A stretch of DNA of 64,000 bases from Flavobacterium anhuiense (GTDB taxonomy: Bacteria > Bacteroidota > Bacteroidia > Flavobacteriales > Flavobacteriaceae), in contig NZ_JUIV01000017.1 of NCBI RefSeq assembly GCF_004151235.1, positions 1 to 64,000 of the forward strand, given 5' to 3'. Under the pieces are notes generated by a model. The model saw only the letters and a list, made by a program, of their open reading frames with translations, did not search any database and was not told the origin of the DNA. Every line of letters starts with the position of its first letter. Position 1 is the stretch's first letter. Below, in pieces: positions 42,658 through 51,220 of the stretch. Position numbers and translations under genes: made by a program.

Positions 42658-44172
42658 ATGAGAAAAAAATTCTTTATTTACGGATTCTTATTGTTTCTAA
42701 TTGTTCTCGCAATTTATTATTACACCGGTCGAGGCTATCTACTCGTTTTTATTATCCCTTTTTTACTAATTGTGGGAGTTTACAATGCATCTCAAGAAAA
42801 ACATGCTATTTTAAGAAACTTTCCTGTTTTAGGATATTTCAGATATTTATTTGAAATGATTGCACCTGAGATTCAGCAGTATTTTATCGAAAGATCTACA
42901 GATGGAAAGCCTTTTTCTAGAAACCAACGTTCATTGGTATACCAAAGAGCCAAAAATATCGACTCGAGCACTCCATTCGGAACGCAATTAAATTTAAATA
43001 CAGAAAATTATGAAGGAATAAAACATTCTATTTTTCCAGCAAAAGTAAACGAAGAATTGCCTCGTGTATTGGTTGGCGGAAAAGATTGCAAACAGCCTTA
43101 TTCTGCTTCTTTATTTAATGTTTCTGCAATGAGTTTTGGTTCATTGAGCGAACACGCAGTTCGCGCTATTAATATTGGAGCAAAAAAAGGGAATTTCTAC
43201 CAAAACACAGGAGAAGGTGGATTAACTGAATTTCATCTTGAAGGTGGCGGCGATATAACTTGGCAAATTGGAACTGGATATTTTGGGTGCCGTGATGCAG
43301 AAGGGAATTTCAGCCCAGAAAATTTCAAAGAAAAAGCCAATCTTCCAAATGTGAAAATGATTGAAATCAAGCTTTCTCAAGGAGCAAAACCAGGTCATGG
43401 TGGTGTTCTTCCTGCGAAAAAAAATACAGAGCAGATTGCTAAAATTAGAGGCGTTGTACCACATACAATGATTCTTTCTCCTCCTGGACATCATGCTTTT
43501 TCTGATGCTAAGGGATTAGTCCATTTTATTAAACAATTACGTGATTTATCTAACGGAAAACCAATCGGATTTAAATTGTGTATTGGAAATACTGCTGAAT
43601 TTGAAGCCATCTGTCAGGAAATGATTAATGAAGATATCTATCCAGATTTCATTACCGTTGATGGTGCTGAAGGAGGAACTGGCGCTGCTCCGCTTGAATT
43701 TGCAGATGGAGTTGGAATGCCTTTTGAACCGGCATTAATTTTTGTCAATAAAACTTTGGTGCGTTTAGGTATTCGTGATAAAATGCGAATCATTGGAAGC
43801 GGAAAAATTATTTCTGGTTATTCTATTTTACATGCAATTGCATTGGGTGCGGATATGTGTAACAGCGCCCGTGGATTTATGTTTTCTCTTGGATGCATTC
43901 AAGCTTTACGTTGTCATAATAACGAATGCCCAACTGGAGTTGCAACTCAGAATAAAATGCTGATGAAAGGTTTGGTTGTTACCGATAAATCTGAAAGAGT
44001 TTACCATTTTCATAAAAATACGCTTCATGCTGCAAACGAACTTTTGGCTGCGGCTGGAAAAACCTCATTTGCAGATGTTGACATCAATATCTTTATGCGT
44101 GGTGATGAATTTACGAACTTATCGGAACTTTATTTTCCAGACAACTTGAAAAACGTTACTCAGTTCTCATAA
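42658..44172 (+). CDS. Membrane-anchored FMN-binding glutamate synthase-family protein
   Basis: A 504-residue protein with two N-terminal hydrophobic segments (about 5-22 and 27-44), then a GltB-type FMN barrel (SAMSFGSLSEHA; GQGAKPGHGG-like SQGAKPGHGGVLPAKK; TVDGAEGGTGAAP). A 3Fe-4S motif C-x5-C-x4-C is in GCIQALRCHNNECPTGVATQ. Unlike true glutamate synthase it lacks the amidotransferase domain, so the in vivo reaction is unclear. The barrel should face the cytosol. A strong terminator follows directly. Confidence 0.85.
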   Translation: MRKKFFIYGFLLFLIVLAIYYYTGRGYLLVFIIPFLLIVGVYNASQEKHAILRNFPVLGYFRYLFEMIAPEIQQYFIERSTDGKPFSRNQRSLVYQRAKNIDSSTPFGTQLNLNTENYEGIKHSIFPAKVNEELPRVLVGGKDCKQPYSASLFNVSAMSFGSLSEHAVRAINIGAKKGNFYQNTGEGGLTEFHLEGGGDITWQIGTGYFGCRDAEGNFSPENFKEKANLPNVKMIEIKLSQGAKPGHGGVLPAKKNTEQIAKIRGVVPHTMILSPPGHHAFSDAKGLVHFIKQLRDLSNGKPIGFKLCIGNTAEFEAICQEMINEDIYPDFITVDGAEGGTGAAPLEFADGVGMPFEPALIFVNKTLVRLGIRDKMRIIGSGKIISGYSILHAIALGADMCNSARGFMFSLGCIQALRCHNNECPTGVATQNKMLMKGLVVTDKSERVYHFHKNTLHAANELLAAAGKTSFADVDINIFMRGDEFTNLSELYFPDNLKNVTQFS

Positions 44173-44176
44173 ATAG

Positions 44177-44207
44177 AAAAGCCTCTTCAAAATTGAAGAG
44201 GCTTTTT
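44177..44207 (+). terminator. Rho-independent terminator
   Basis: AAAAGCCTCTTCAA and TTGAAGAGGCTTTT form a near-perfect hairpin with a T run after the FMN-glutamate synthase gene. Confidence 0.9.
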
Positions 44208-44243
44208 GTTTATTTGAAATAAGGCAATCAAACAACCGAAATT

Positions 44244-44420
44244 CATTCCGTAGGAATGTCTCATTGGTAGAATTAAATTTGAATTGTTGTTATGCGTACG
44301 TTCCGTAGGAACGTTTGATTAACAATACATATATTCAACATAAAAAACAGGTGTCCCTACAGGACACTATGCAAAACAATACCATTTTTTTTCTACCAAT
44401 GAGATATTCCTAACGGAATA
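44244..44420. repeat. Compound palindromic intergenic element (REP-like)
   Basis: Four small hairpins in about 180 bases: CATTCCGTAGGAATG (44244-44258), ACGTTCCGTAGGAACGT (44298-44314), GTGTCCCTACAGGACAC (44351-44367) and TATTCCTAACGGAATA (44405-44420). An outer 14-bp inverted pair, TCTCATTGGTAGAA (44259-44272) with its complement (44391-44404), encloses the middle two. This resembles REP/BIME elements mobilised by TnpA_REP transposases. No such transposase is in the window. Confidence 0.7.
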
Positions 44421-44438
44421 TTAAGAATTTGTTTATGT

Positions 44439-44870
44439 TTATAATTTTGCAGTTTCTTTACCTGCATTTGCAGTTCCTTCTAAAACCGCTAATTCTTCTT
44501 GATCCACCAATTCCTGTGCCAAAATAGCATTATTATAAGCCAAGAAATACACATCAAACTTTACACCTTCAGCAATAAGAGAAGGAGAAATCTGATCGTT
44601 CTTGATCATCTCTTTTAATAAGTCTGGAAAAGATTCTTTGTAGGCTAGTTTATTCGCATCGTTTTCTTCTAAATTAGTTTCAATTCTGATTTCGATTTTA
44701 TTGTCATTAAGAAAAGCTTTTGCTGATGTACTCGTAATTCCACTTCCTTTTATAGAAGATGAATTATTATAATTACTTACATGTTCTTGAATTTTCTGCT
44801 TGGTATTTTTACAGCTTACTAAAAATAATGCAAATGCAAACACAAATGCGATTTGGGTAATTTTTTTCAT
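44439..44870 (-). CDS. Small lipoprotein, paralogue of the 45131 gene
   Basis: A 143-residue exported lipoprotein: MKKITQIAFVFAFALFLVSC (C20), then a domain shared with the neighbour at 45131-45538. Common phrases are CKNTKQKIQEHVSNYN, NDNKIEIRIETNLEENDANK and EGVKFDVYFLA. The two probably arose by tandem duplication. No catalytic motif; function unknown. It has its own -7 element, separate from the 45131/GH88 unit. Confidence 0.75.
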   Translation of the reverse strand: MKKITQIAFVFAFALFLVSCKNTKQKIQEHVSNYNNSSSIKGSGITSTSAKAFLNDNKIEIRIETNLEENDANKLAYKESFPDLLKEMIKNDQISPSLIAEGVKFDVYFLAYNNAILAQELVDQEELAVLEGTANAGKETAKL

Positions 44871-44901
44871 AAATTTTTGGTTTAATAGTTATTTTTTAAC
44901 T

Positions 44902-44909
44902 CAAACATA
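44902..44909 (-). promoter_or_regulatory. -7 promoter element of the 44439 lipoprotein gene
   Basis: TATGTTTG on the minus strand matches TAnnTTTG, 32-39 bases upstream of the start codon. Confidence 0.45.
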
Positions 44910-45054
44910 ATTAATTTATAACACAAAACCAACTCTCGATTACAAAAAACAAACCTCCAATTCTTTGTAAACAAACTGATTAGACTCCTTAAACCCATGC
45001 AATTTGTAAGAATAAAAATATTTCTTTTAAACTTAACTTTTAGCCTTAAACACA

Positions 45055-45090
45055 AAAAAGTCTCTTTAAATAAATTTTAAAGAGACTTTT
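45055..45090 (-). terminator. Terminator after the 45131 lipoprotein gene
   Basis: AAAAAGTCTCTTTAAA and TTTTAAAGAGACTTTT form a long AT-rich hairpin with a T run on the minus strand. Confidence 0.85.
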
Positions 45091-45130
45091 AATATGTAAG
45101 AATCAAAATGATATGTTTTGTGCAAAAATA

Positions 45131-45538
45131 TTATTTCAGAAAATCTTTAAGTGATTCACCTGTTAAGGTTTCTTTGTCTAAAACCGTGTTGTCGTCTGCT
45201 AGAAAATAAACGTCAAACTTCACTCCTTCCTCAATCAATTGTCTCGGAATTTCGTCCTTATCGATCATTACTTTTATCAATTTTGGAAAAGAAATAACAG
45301 ATGCCGATTTATTAGCTTCATTTTGCTCTAAATCAGTCTCAAATCGCAATTCTATTTTATCATCGTTAATATAACCTCTTGCTGTGGTAAGCGTTACATT
45401 ATCGGCTCTAAAACTCGGGGCAATAGTTTTATTATAGGTAACAACATACTCTTGAAGTTTCTGCTTGGTATTTTTACAGCTTACAAGCATCAATACCATC
45501 ATTATTGCAAAGGCAATCTGGTTTATTTTCTTTAGCAT
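45131..45538 (-). CDS. Small lipoprotein, paralogue of the 44439 gene
   Basis: A 135-residue lipoprotein (signal ending VLMLVSC, C21) with the same body as 44439: CKNTKQKLQEYVVTYNKT, NDDKIELRFETDLEQNEANK and EGVKFDVYFLADDN. It starts 7 bases after the GH88 stop, so it is co-transcribed with that hydrolase. A periplasmic partner role for the pair is possible but there is no direct evidence. Confidence 0.75.
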   Translation of the reverse strand: MLKKINQIAFAIMMVLMLVSCKNTKQKLQEYVVTYNKTIAPSFRADNVTLTTARGYINDDKIELRFETDLEQNEANKSASVISFPKLIKVMIDKDEIPRQLIEEGVKFDVYFLADDNTVLDKETLTGESLKDFLK

Positions 45539-45545
45539 AATTTTT

Positions 45546-46724
45546 TTATTTTAATTTTTGAAGTCTTAATAATGCCTCAAGATAGTAATAATCTGCGTAA
45601 TTTATAGAACAATCTATCTCACTATTTGCAGGTTTATGACCTGTTGAATGCAATAAAAATGCTGAATTTACATCGTGACTCTGATAGTTGTCAGAAAGTG
45701 AAACAATCATCTTTTTAGCTTTTGCCAAATATTCCGCTTTCAAATTCTTGTCTTTTGTGTACGAACTTAATTCTAAAAGTGCAGAAGAAACAATAGCAGC
45801 CGCCGAAGCATCTCGAGGTTCATTAGGAATATTTGGCGCATTAAAATCCCAATACGGAACTAGATCTTCTGTGGTTAATTTATCCAAATAAACACGCGCT
45901 AATTTATGGGCGAAATCTAAAAACTTAACATCTTTTGTTTCTCTATACGTCATTGTGAAACCATAAATAGCCCAAGCCTGACCGCGCGCCCACATACTAT
46001 CATCGCTATATCCTTGAGCGGTTCTTCCTTTTATCTTTTTTCCTGTTTCGTAATCGTAAATAATAACGTGATACGAAGTATTATCTGGTCTAAAATGATT
46101 TGCCATCGTGGTTTCGGCATGTTTTACAGCAATATCATAAAGTTTCTTATTTCCGCCATTTTTTGAAGCCCAAAACAAAAGCTCCAAATTCATCATATTA
46201 TCAATAATGGTATTATGTCCTCCCATTTTGTTGTGAGGCCAAGATTGGATTGTTCCCACTTTCGGATTAAAAAGTGTCGCCAATGTATCTGCAGTTCTTA
46301 AAATAATCTGTTTGTATTCCGGATTTTTAGTCAACCTGTATCCGTTTCCGAAACTATTAAAAACCTGAAAACCTAAATCATGATCGCCTGCTTTGCTGGT
46401 AGAAAGTGGCGTTAAAAAGCGACTGAATTTATCAGCTTCTTTTTCCCATTTTTTATCTTTAGTCGCTTCATACAAAAACCACAATTCTCCAGGCCAGAAC
46501 CCGCTTGTCCAATCTTTATAGCCAACAAATTTCCATTCATTGCTTCCATTTGGAACTGTTCTGGGAGAAGTTCCGTCATTCGGAATCACTTTTAAAGTTT
46601 TAGAAGCTTGTTCTGCGCAATAATCCAATTGCTTTTTAATATTAAACGAATTGTCTTTTTGAGAATAGCCTTGATTTCCTAATAGAAATAAAGCTGCAAT
46701 CAGGGTAAAAAATTTTGCCTTCAT
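45546..46724 (-). CDS. GH88-family unsaturated glucuronyl hydrolase
   Basis: An exported hydrolase of 392 residues (signal peptide about 1-21) with the GH88 (alpha/alpha)6 barrel. The two acidic catalytic residues are D116 (DHDLGF) and D175 (TIIDNMMNL), about 60 residues apart as in characterised members. Also FWPGELWFLYE, GYSDDSMWARGQAWAIYGF and DASAAAIVSSALLE. It would cleave unsaturated uronic acids from lyase products of pectin, ulvan, GAG or similar. No lyase or SusCD pair is nearby. The paralogous lipoprotein follows. Confidence 0.85.
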   Translation of the reverse strand: MKAKFFTLIAALFLLGNQGYSQKDNSFNIKKQLDYCAEQASKTLKVIPNDGTSPRTVPNGSNEWKFVGYKDWTSGFWPGELWFLYEATKDKKWEKEADKFSRFLTPLSTSKAGDHDLGFQVFNSFGNGYRLTKNPEYKQIILRTADTLATLFNPKVGTIQSWPHNKMGGHNTIIDNMMNLELLFWASKNGGNKKLYDIAVKHAETTMANHFRPDNTSYHVIIYDYETGKKIKGRTAQGYSDDSMWARGQAWAIYGFTMTYRETKDVKFLDFAHKLARVYLDKLTTEDLVPYWDFNAPNIPNEPRDASAAAIVSSALLELSSYTKDKNLKAEYLAKAKKMIVSLSDNYQSHDVNSAFLLHSTGHKPANSEIDCSINYADYYYLEALLRLQKLK

Positions 46725-46850
46725 GTGGTTATTTTGATAGATAATTAATTAACTCATAAATGTATAAAATAAAGTAACGTTATTCAGGTTTTGTATTTTT
46801 TGTTACCTAAAAATGGATTATTGATACACTATTTTAAGACATAAGATTTA

Positions 46851-46956
46851 GTTTGTCATTCCGAGGAACGAGGAATCACACGAGAAATTCCGCAAAGTAA
46901 TTCGCCAATCTTTGTCGATCTGCGAGTGCGATTCCTCGTTCCTCGGAATGACAAAC
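46851..46956. repeat. 27-bp perfect inverted repeat (GTCATTCCGAGGAACGAGG)
   Basis: Arms at 46851-46877 and 46930-46956 match perfectly over 27 bases around a 52-base loop. The loop itself contains short complementary words. The arm resembles a widespread flavobacterial intergenic motif. It lies between the divergently oriented GH88 and DUF2809 genes. Confidence 0.85.
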
Positions 46957-46985
46957 GAGGCTTAATTTCTTTTAAAAATTTAGCC

Positions 46986-46993
46986 TAAATTTG
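46986..46993 (+). promoter_or_regulatory. -7 promoter element of the DUF2809-rdgB pair
   Basis: TAAATTTG matches TAnnTTTG, 25 bases before the TTG start of the DUF2809 gene. Confidence 0.5.
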
Positions 46994-47018
46994 CTTTAAC
47001 CAAAAACCCATTCTCAAC

Positions 47019-47423
47019 TTGAACAAAACAAGAATTAACTATTTCCTAATCTTCCTAAGCATAATTGTTTTCGGAATACTTTCAAGAAAAATTCCTTTTA
47101 TTCCTTTATGGATTGGCGATTTTCTTTACGCTGTAATGATTTACTTTTTAGTTAGAATTTTCTTTCCGTCAAAAAAGTTTTGGTTTGTAATACTACTTTC
47201 TCTTTTTATTTGTTATTGTATTGAGTCTTTACAACTTTATCAAAGCAGATGGATTATAGATCTTAGAAAAACCCTTTTTGGCAGATATGTTTTAGGTCAA
47301 GGATTTTTATGGTCGGATATTCTTGCTTATACGTTTGGAATTTCACTTACCTTTATTATTGAAAAATCATTTTTAAAATACTATAACAATGAATCTCGTT
47401 TTCGCATCAAACAACAAAAATAA
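47019..47423 (+). CDS. DUF2809-family membrane protein
   Basis: A 134-residue membrane protein with about four helices, matching DUF2809 by its CIESLQLYQSRWIIDLRKTL motif and the terminal WSDILAYTFGI. The start is TTG: the -7 element ends 25 bases upstream and no ATG lies between. It overlaps rdgB by 35 bases, so the two are translationally coupled. Function unknown. Confidence 0.7.
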   Translation: MNKTRINYFLIFLSIIVFGILSRKIPFIPLWIGDFLYAVMIYFLVRIFFPSKKFWFVILLSLFICYCIESLQLYQSRWIIDLRKTLFGRYVLGQGFLWSDILAYTFGISLTFIIEKSFLKYYNNESRFRIKQQK

Positions 47424-47967
47424 AATTGCAGAAATTCAAAGTATGCTTCCAGAAAGCATTAAAATATTAAGTTTAGAAGATATTAATTGTTTTGAAGACA
47501 TTCCTGAAACAGCTGACACCATAGAAGGAAATGCCATTTTAAAAGCCGATTATGTAACTCAAAAATATGGTTACGATTGTTTTGCAGATGATACAGGTCT
47601 AGAAGTAAATGCTTTAAATGGCGAACCTGGAGTTTATTCTGCACGTTATGCGGGCGAGCAAAAAAATGCAGATGATAACATGAACAAGCTTTTGGAGGCT
47701 TTAAAAAATAAGGAAAATCGCAGCGCCCAGTTCAAGACCGTTATTACTTTAAACTTAAAAGGAAAACAATTTTTGTTTACCGGAATTGCAAAAGGAGAAA
47801 TTACACAAACAAAAACAGGAACAAATGGTTTTGGCTACGATCCTATTTTTAAACCAGAAAATTTTAATGAAACCTTTGCCGAACTGCCTTTAGCAACTAA
47901 AAACACTATAGGTCACCGCGGAAAAGCCGTTAAGCAACTCATTGATTTTCTGAGCACCACAAAATAA
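47389..47967 (+). CDS. rdgB: Non-canonical purine NTP pyrophosphatase (RdgB/HAM1)
   Basis: House-cleaning enzyme that hydrolyses dITP, XTP and ITP to monophosphates, 192 residues. Motifs: SNNKNKIAEI (about 7-16), ADDTGLEV (about 66-73), GFGYDPIF (about 147-154) and the C-terminal GHRGKA. Length is typical. Overlaps the upstream DUF2809 frame by 35 bases. Confidence 0.95.
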   Translation: MNLVFASNNKNKIAEIQSMLPESIKILSLEDINCFEDIPETADTIEGNAILKADYVTQKYGYDCFADDTGLEVNALNGEPGVYSARYAGEQKNADDNMNKLLEALKNKENRSAQFKTVITLNLKGKQFLFTGIAKGEITQTKTGTNGFGYDPIFKPENFNETFAELPLATKNTIGHRGKAVKQLIDFLSTTK

Positions 47968-48142
47968 TTGTTTAAAATACAACATTTTAGAGGCTAAATT
48001 TTACATTTCACGACGTGTTTTTTGGCGATTTTCTGCATTTCTTGCAAAAAATTATTTTAATCAAATTGTAACTTTTTGATAATCAATTCTTAACAAATAC
48101 ATAATTCTTAAAACTGCATTAGTTTATCTGAATAATTAACAG

Positions 48143-48150
48143 TAATTTTG
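48143..48150 (+). promoter_or_regulatory. -7 promoter element of the second DEAD-box gene
   Basis: TAATTTTG matches TAnnTTTG, 20 bases before the start codon. Confidence 0.5.
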
Positions 48151-48170
48151 CACCCTATTTTAAAACACAT

Positions 48171-50087
48171 ATGAATAAATTTGAACAATTAGGATTGAAT
48201 GAATCGTTACTGAAGGCGATTTTAGATCTAGGATTTGAAAATCCGTCAGAGGTACAGGAAAAGGCGATTCCCCTATTATTGGAAAAAGACACGGATATGG
48301 TTGCGTTGGCTCAAACAGGGACAGGGAAAACGGCAGCTTTCGGTTTTCCGCTAATTCAAAAAATTGATGCCGACAACAGAAATACACAAGCATTAGTTTT
48401 ATCGCCAACACGCGAGTTATGTTTACAGATTACTAACGAACTTAAAAACTACTCAAAATACGAAAAAGGTATTAATGTGGTAGCAGTTTACGGAGGAGCT
48501 AGTATAACAGAACAAGCAAGAGAAATAAAGAGAGGTGCACAAATCATTGTGGCGACTCCAGGAAGAATGCAAGACATGATTAACAGAGGTTTAGTAAACA
48601 TTAAAAACATAGATTACTGTGTTTTGGATGAGGCTGACGAAATGTTAAACATGGGATTCTATGATGATATCGTATCTATTTTATCAGATACTCCAGACGA
48701 AAAAAGCACATGGTTGTTCTCTGCAACTATGCCGCAAGAGGTTGCTAGAATTGCAAAACAATTCATGAGCGATCCATTAGAAATTACTGTAGGAACTAAA
48801 AACTCAGGTTCATCTACAGTTTCTCACGAATTTTATTTAGTTAATGCTCGTGATCGTTACGAAGCATTAAAACGTTTAGCTGATGCTAATCCAGACATTT
48901 TCTCTGTAGTTTTCTGTCGTACAAAAAGAGACACGCAAGCTATTGCAGAGAAGTTAATTGAAGATGGTTATAGCGCCGCTGCGTTACACGGAGATTTATC
49001 TCAAGCGCAACGTGATGGTGTAATGAAATCGTTCCGTGGAAGACAAATTCAGATGCTTGTAGCTACTGACGTTGCTGCACGTGGTATTGATGTTGACAAT
49101 GTAACTCACGTTGTAAACTACCAATTGCCTGACGAGATTGAAACTTACAACCACCGTTCTGGACGTACAGGTAGAGCTGGAAAATTAGGTACTTCTATTG
49201 TAATTGTTACAAAAAGCGAGTTACGTAAAATTTCTTCTATCGAAAGAATCATCAAACAAAAGTTTGTTGAAAAAACTATTCCATCTGGAATTGAAATCTG
49301 CGAAATTCAATTGCTGCACTTAGCAAACAAAATTAAAGATACTGAGGTTGATCACGAAATTGACAACTATTTGCCAGCAATCAACAATGTTCTTGAAGAT
49401 TTATCTAAAGAAGAGTTGATCAAGAAAATGGTTTCAGTAGAATTCAACCGTTTCATCACTTACTACAAAAAGAATAGAGATATCTCTGTTTCTGGTGGTG
49501 AAAGACGCGAAAGAGGTGATTCTGAACCAAGAGAATTCAGTAATAATGGAGCAGTTCGTTATTTCGTAAATATTGGTTCTAGAGACAATTTCGATTGGAT
49601 GTCATTAAAAGATTACTTGAAAGAAACATTAGACTTAGGTCGTGATGATATCTTTAAAGTAGATGTAAAAGAAGGTTTCTCTTTCTTTAACACTGATCCA
49701 CAGCATACAGACAAAGTAATGGATGTTTTAAACAACGTTCAATTAGAAGGTCGTCGTATCAATGTTGAGATTTCTAAAAATGATGGTGGAGGAAGACGCG
49801 ATCATAACAACCGTGGCGGAAGACGTGATTCTGGAAGAAGAGAAGGAAACTTCGCTCCAAGACGTGAAGGCGGTTTTAGAAGTGACAGAAGTTCTTCTAG
49901 AGACGGAGGTTCACGCGAAGGCGGATCTCGTGATGGAGGCTTCAGAGGCGACAGAAACTCATCTTCAAGAAGAGAAGGCGGTTTCAGAAGCTCTGCTCCA
50001 AGAAGTGAGGGTGGTTCAGAAAGAGCTCCAAGACGTTCTGAAAACTTTGGAGATAGCTCAAGACCAAGAAGATCAAGAAGAGATTAA
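48171..50087 (+). CDS. DEAD-box RNA helicase with DbpA-type RNA-binding domain and RG-rich tail
   Basis: CsdA/DeaD-like helicase of 638 residues, probably in cold adaptation and ribosome assembly. Core motifs: AQTGTGKT (47-54), SPTREL, ATPGR, canonical DEAD at 153-156, SAT, ATDVAARGIDV and HRSGRTGR. A DbpA-like RNA-binding domain lies at about 465-530. The last 100 residues are a low-complexity RGG/RREGG-rich tail (for example GGRRDSGRREGNFAPRREGG). The tail also opens a second frame at 49762-50103, which I read as a composition artefact. Confidence 0.93.
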   Translation: MNKFEQLGLNESLLKAILDLGFENPSEVQEKAIPLLLEKDTDMVALAQTGTGKTAAFGFPLIQKIDADNRNTQALVLSPTRELCLQITNELKNYSKYEKGINVVAVYGGASITEQAREIKRGAQIIVATPGRMQDMINRGLVNIKNIDYCVLDEADEMLNMGFYDDIVSILSDTPDEKSTWLFSATMPQEVARIAKQFMSDPLEITVGTKNSGSSTVSHEFYLVNARDRYEALKRLADANPDIFSVVFCRTKRDTQAIAEKLIEDGYSAAALHGDLSQAQRDGVMKSFRGRQIQMLVATDVAARGIDVDNVTHVVNYQLPDEIETYNHRSGRTGRAGKLGTSIVIVTKSELRKISSIERIIKQKFVEKTIPSGIEICEIQLLHLANKIKDTEVDHEIDNYLPAINNVLEDLSKEELIKKMVSVEFNRFITYYKKNRDISVSGGERRERGDSEPREFSNNGAVRYFVNIGSRDNFDWMSLKDYLKETLDLGRDDIFKVDVKEGFSFFNTDPQHTDKVMDVLNNVQLEGRRINVEISKNDGGGRRDHNNRGGRRDSGRREGNFAPRREGGFRSDRSSSRDGGSREGGSRDGGFRGDRNSSSRREGGFRSSAPRSEGGSERAPRRSENFGDSSRPRRSRRD

Positions 50088-50109
50088 TTTTTCAATTTCT
50101 TAAAATACA

Positions 50110-50151
50110 AAATCCCGAATTCCAAACATACATGGAATTTGGGATTTTTTT
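50110..50151 (+). terminator. Terminator of the second DEAD-box gene
   Basis: AAATCCC-AATTCCA pairs with TGGAATT-GGGATTT around a small loop, with a T run. Confidence 0.85.
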
Positions 50152-50328
50152 ATTCCCAGAATTTAACTCACTATATGACTTTTGTAATCCAATATAACCT
50201 CCTCTGCCTTTTTTTATTTAACATTAAAAAGGCAATACTGCAGCCTTTGTTAATTTTCTTATAATTAAATTCTAAGACTGCGAGATATTTAATCCCTATT
50301 TACTACTTTTAGAGCTTTAAATCAGGAT

Positions 50329-51105
50329 ATGAAATATTTCGCAATTTTCTTTTTTACACTTCTCGCTAACATTGGTTTTGCACAAGATACGCAGCAGCCA
50401 ACAGTTCCACAAAGAGTTTCAGGTTATGTTATTAATGACGACAGCAAACAACCGCTTGCTGGCGTAAACATCATTAACACCAATAAAGTACGTGGTGCAA
50501 AATCTGACGAAAAAGGGTATTTTGAAATTGACGTGCAAGTCAATGATACGCTTCACTTTTCTATTCTAGGATTTCAATCATTGAGAATCAGAGTTACAAA
50601 CGACTGGATCAAGAATAAAGTAACTAGAATTCAGCTGACAGAAAAAGCAATTGCTCTAGAAGAGGTGGTTATTGCTCCATTTTCTTTGACAGGATATCTT
50701 GAAATCGATTCAAAATTAATTCCAACAAAAGAAAACTATCGTTATAGCATTTCTGGACTTACGCAAGGTTATGAAGCTGGAGAATATGCTCCAAATGCTT
50801 TTGGAAAAGTTCTAGGATCGATTTTTAATCCCGCCGATATGCTCTATAATTTCTTCGGAAAAAATGGTAAAGAGCTCAAGAAACTTAAAGAGATGAAAAA
50901 AGACGATACCGTACGAACGCTCTTGGAGTCCAAATATGATCGTGAAACGGTCGCTGTACTATTAGGAGTGAGCAAGGATGAAATCCCTGAAATCATGCAC
51001 CGCTGCAACTATTCTGATTCTTTCATACAAACCGCAAATGATCTTCAGATTATGGATGCAATTAGCGCTTGTTACGAACAGTATAAAGTTTTGAAAAGAA
51101 ATTAA
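50329..51105 (+). CDS. Exported carboxypeptidase-regulatory-like domain protein
   Basis: A 258-residue exported protein (signal peptide about 1-18, ending NIGFA). It opens with a CarboxypepD_reg-like beta-sandwich (about 29-105: RVSGYVINDDSKQPLAGVNI; GYFEIDVQVNDTLHFS), the N-terminal module of many SusC-type receptors, but no plug or barrel follows. The C-terminal half is soluble and helical (ELKKLKEMKKDDTVRTLLES). Function unknown; probably envelope-associated. Confidence 0.75.
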   Translation: MKYFAIFFFTLLANIGFAQDTQQPTVPQRVSGYVINDDSKQPLAGVNIINTNKVRGAKSDEKGYFEIDVQVNDTLHFSILGFQSLRIRVTNDWIKNKVTRIQLTEKAIALEEVVIAPFSLTGYLEIDSKLIPTKENYRYSISGLTQGYEAGEYAPNAFGKVLGSIFNPADMLYNFFGKNGKELKKLKEMKKDDTVRTLLESKYDRETVAVLLGVSKDEIPEIMHRCNYSDSFIQTANDLQIMDAISACYEQYKVLKRN

Positions 51106-51116
51106 TATTTTACTAT

Positions 51117-51152
51117 AAAAAAATCCCCAATTTTTCAATTGGGGATTTTTTT
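51117..51152 (+). terminator. Terminator after the 50329 gene
   Basis: AAATCCCCAATT and AATTGGGGATTT form a strong hairpin with T runs. Confidence 0.85.
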
Positions 51153-51157
51153 TGTCT

Positions 51158-51219
51158 AAGTTTTCAGTCTCAGTTTCCAGTTCTTACCAAACTGAATACT
51201 GAGACTGCGACCGAAAACT
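51158..51219. repeat. Inverted repeat of the TTTTCAGTCTCAG family
   Basis: AGTTTTCAGTCTCAGTTTCC pairs imperfectly with the ACTGAGACTGCGACCGAAAA side, ending at the pepD stop codon. Related to the repeat at 9748-9824. Confidence 0.6.
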
Positions 51220-51220
51220 A

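Noticed and set aside
44244..44420. Insertion sequence or transposon at the compound palindrome
   Set aside because: No transposase frame is inside or adjacent and no target-site duplication was seen. Treated as a non-autonomous repeat.
49762..50103. Second open frame across the tail of the DEAD-box helicase, 113 residues
   Set aside because: It is the +1 reading of the repetitive Arg/Gly tail. Its composition (Glu/Val-rich) is a by-product of the repeated codons, and it has no start context.
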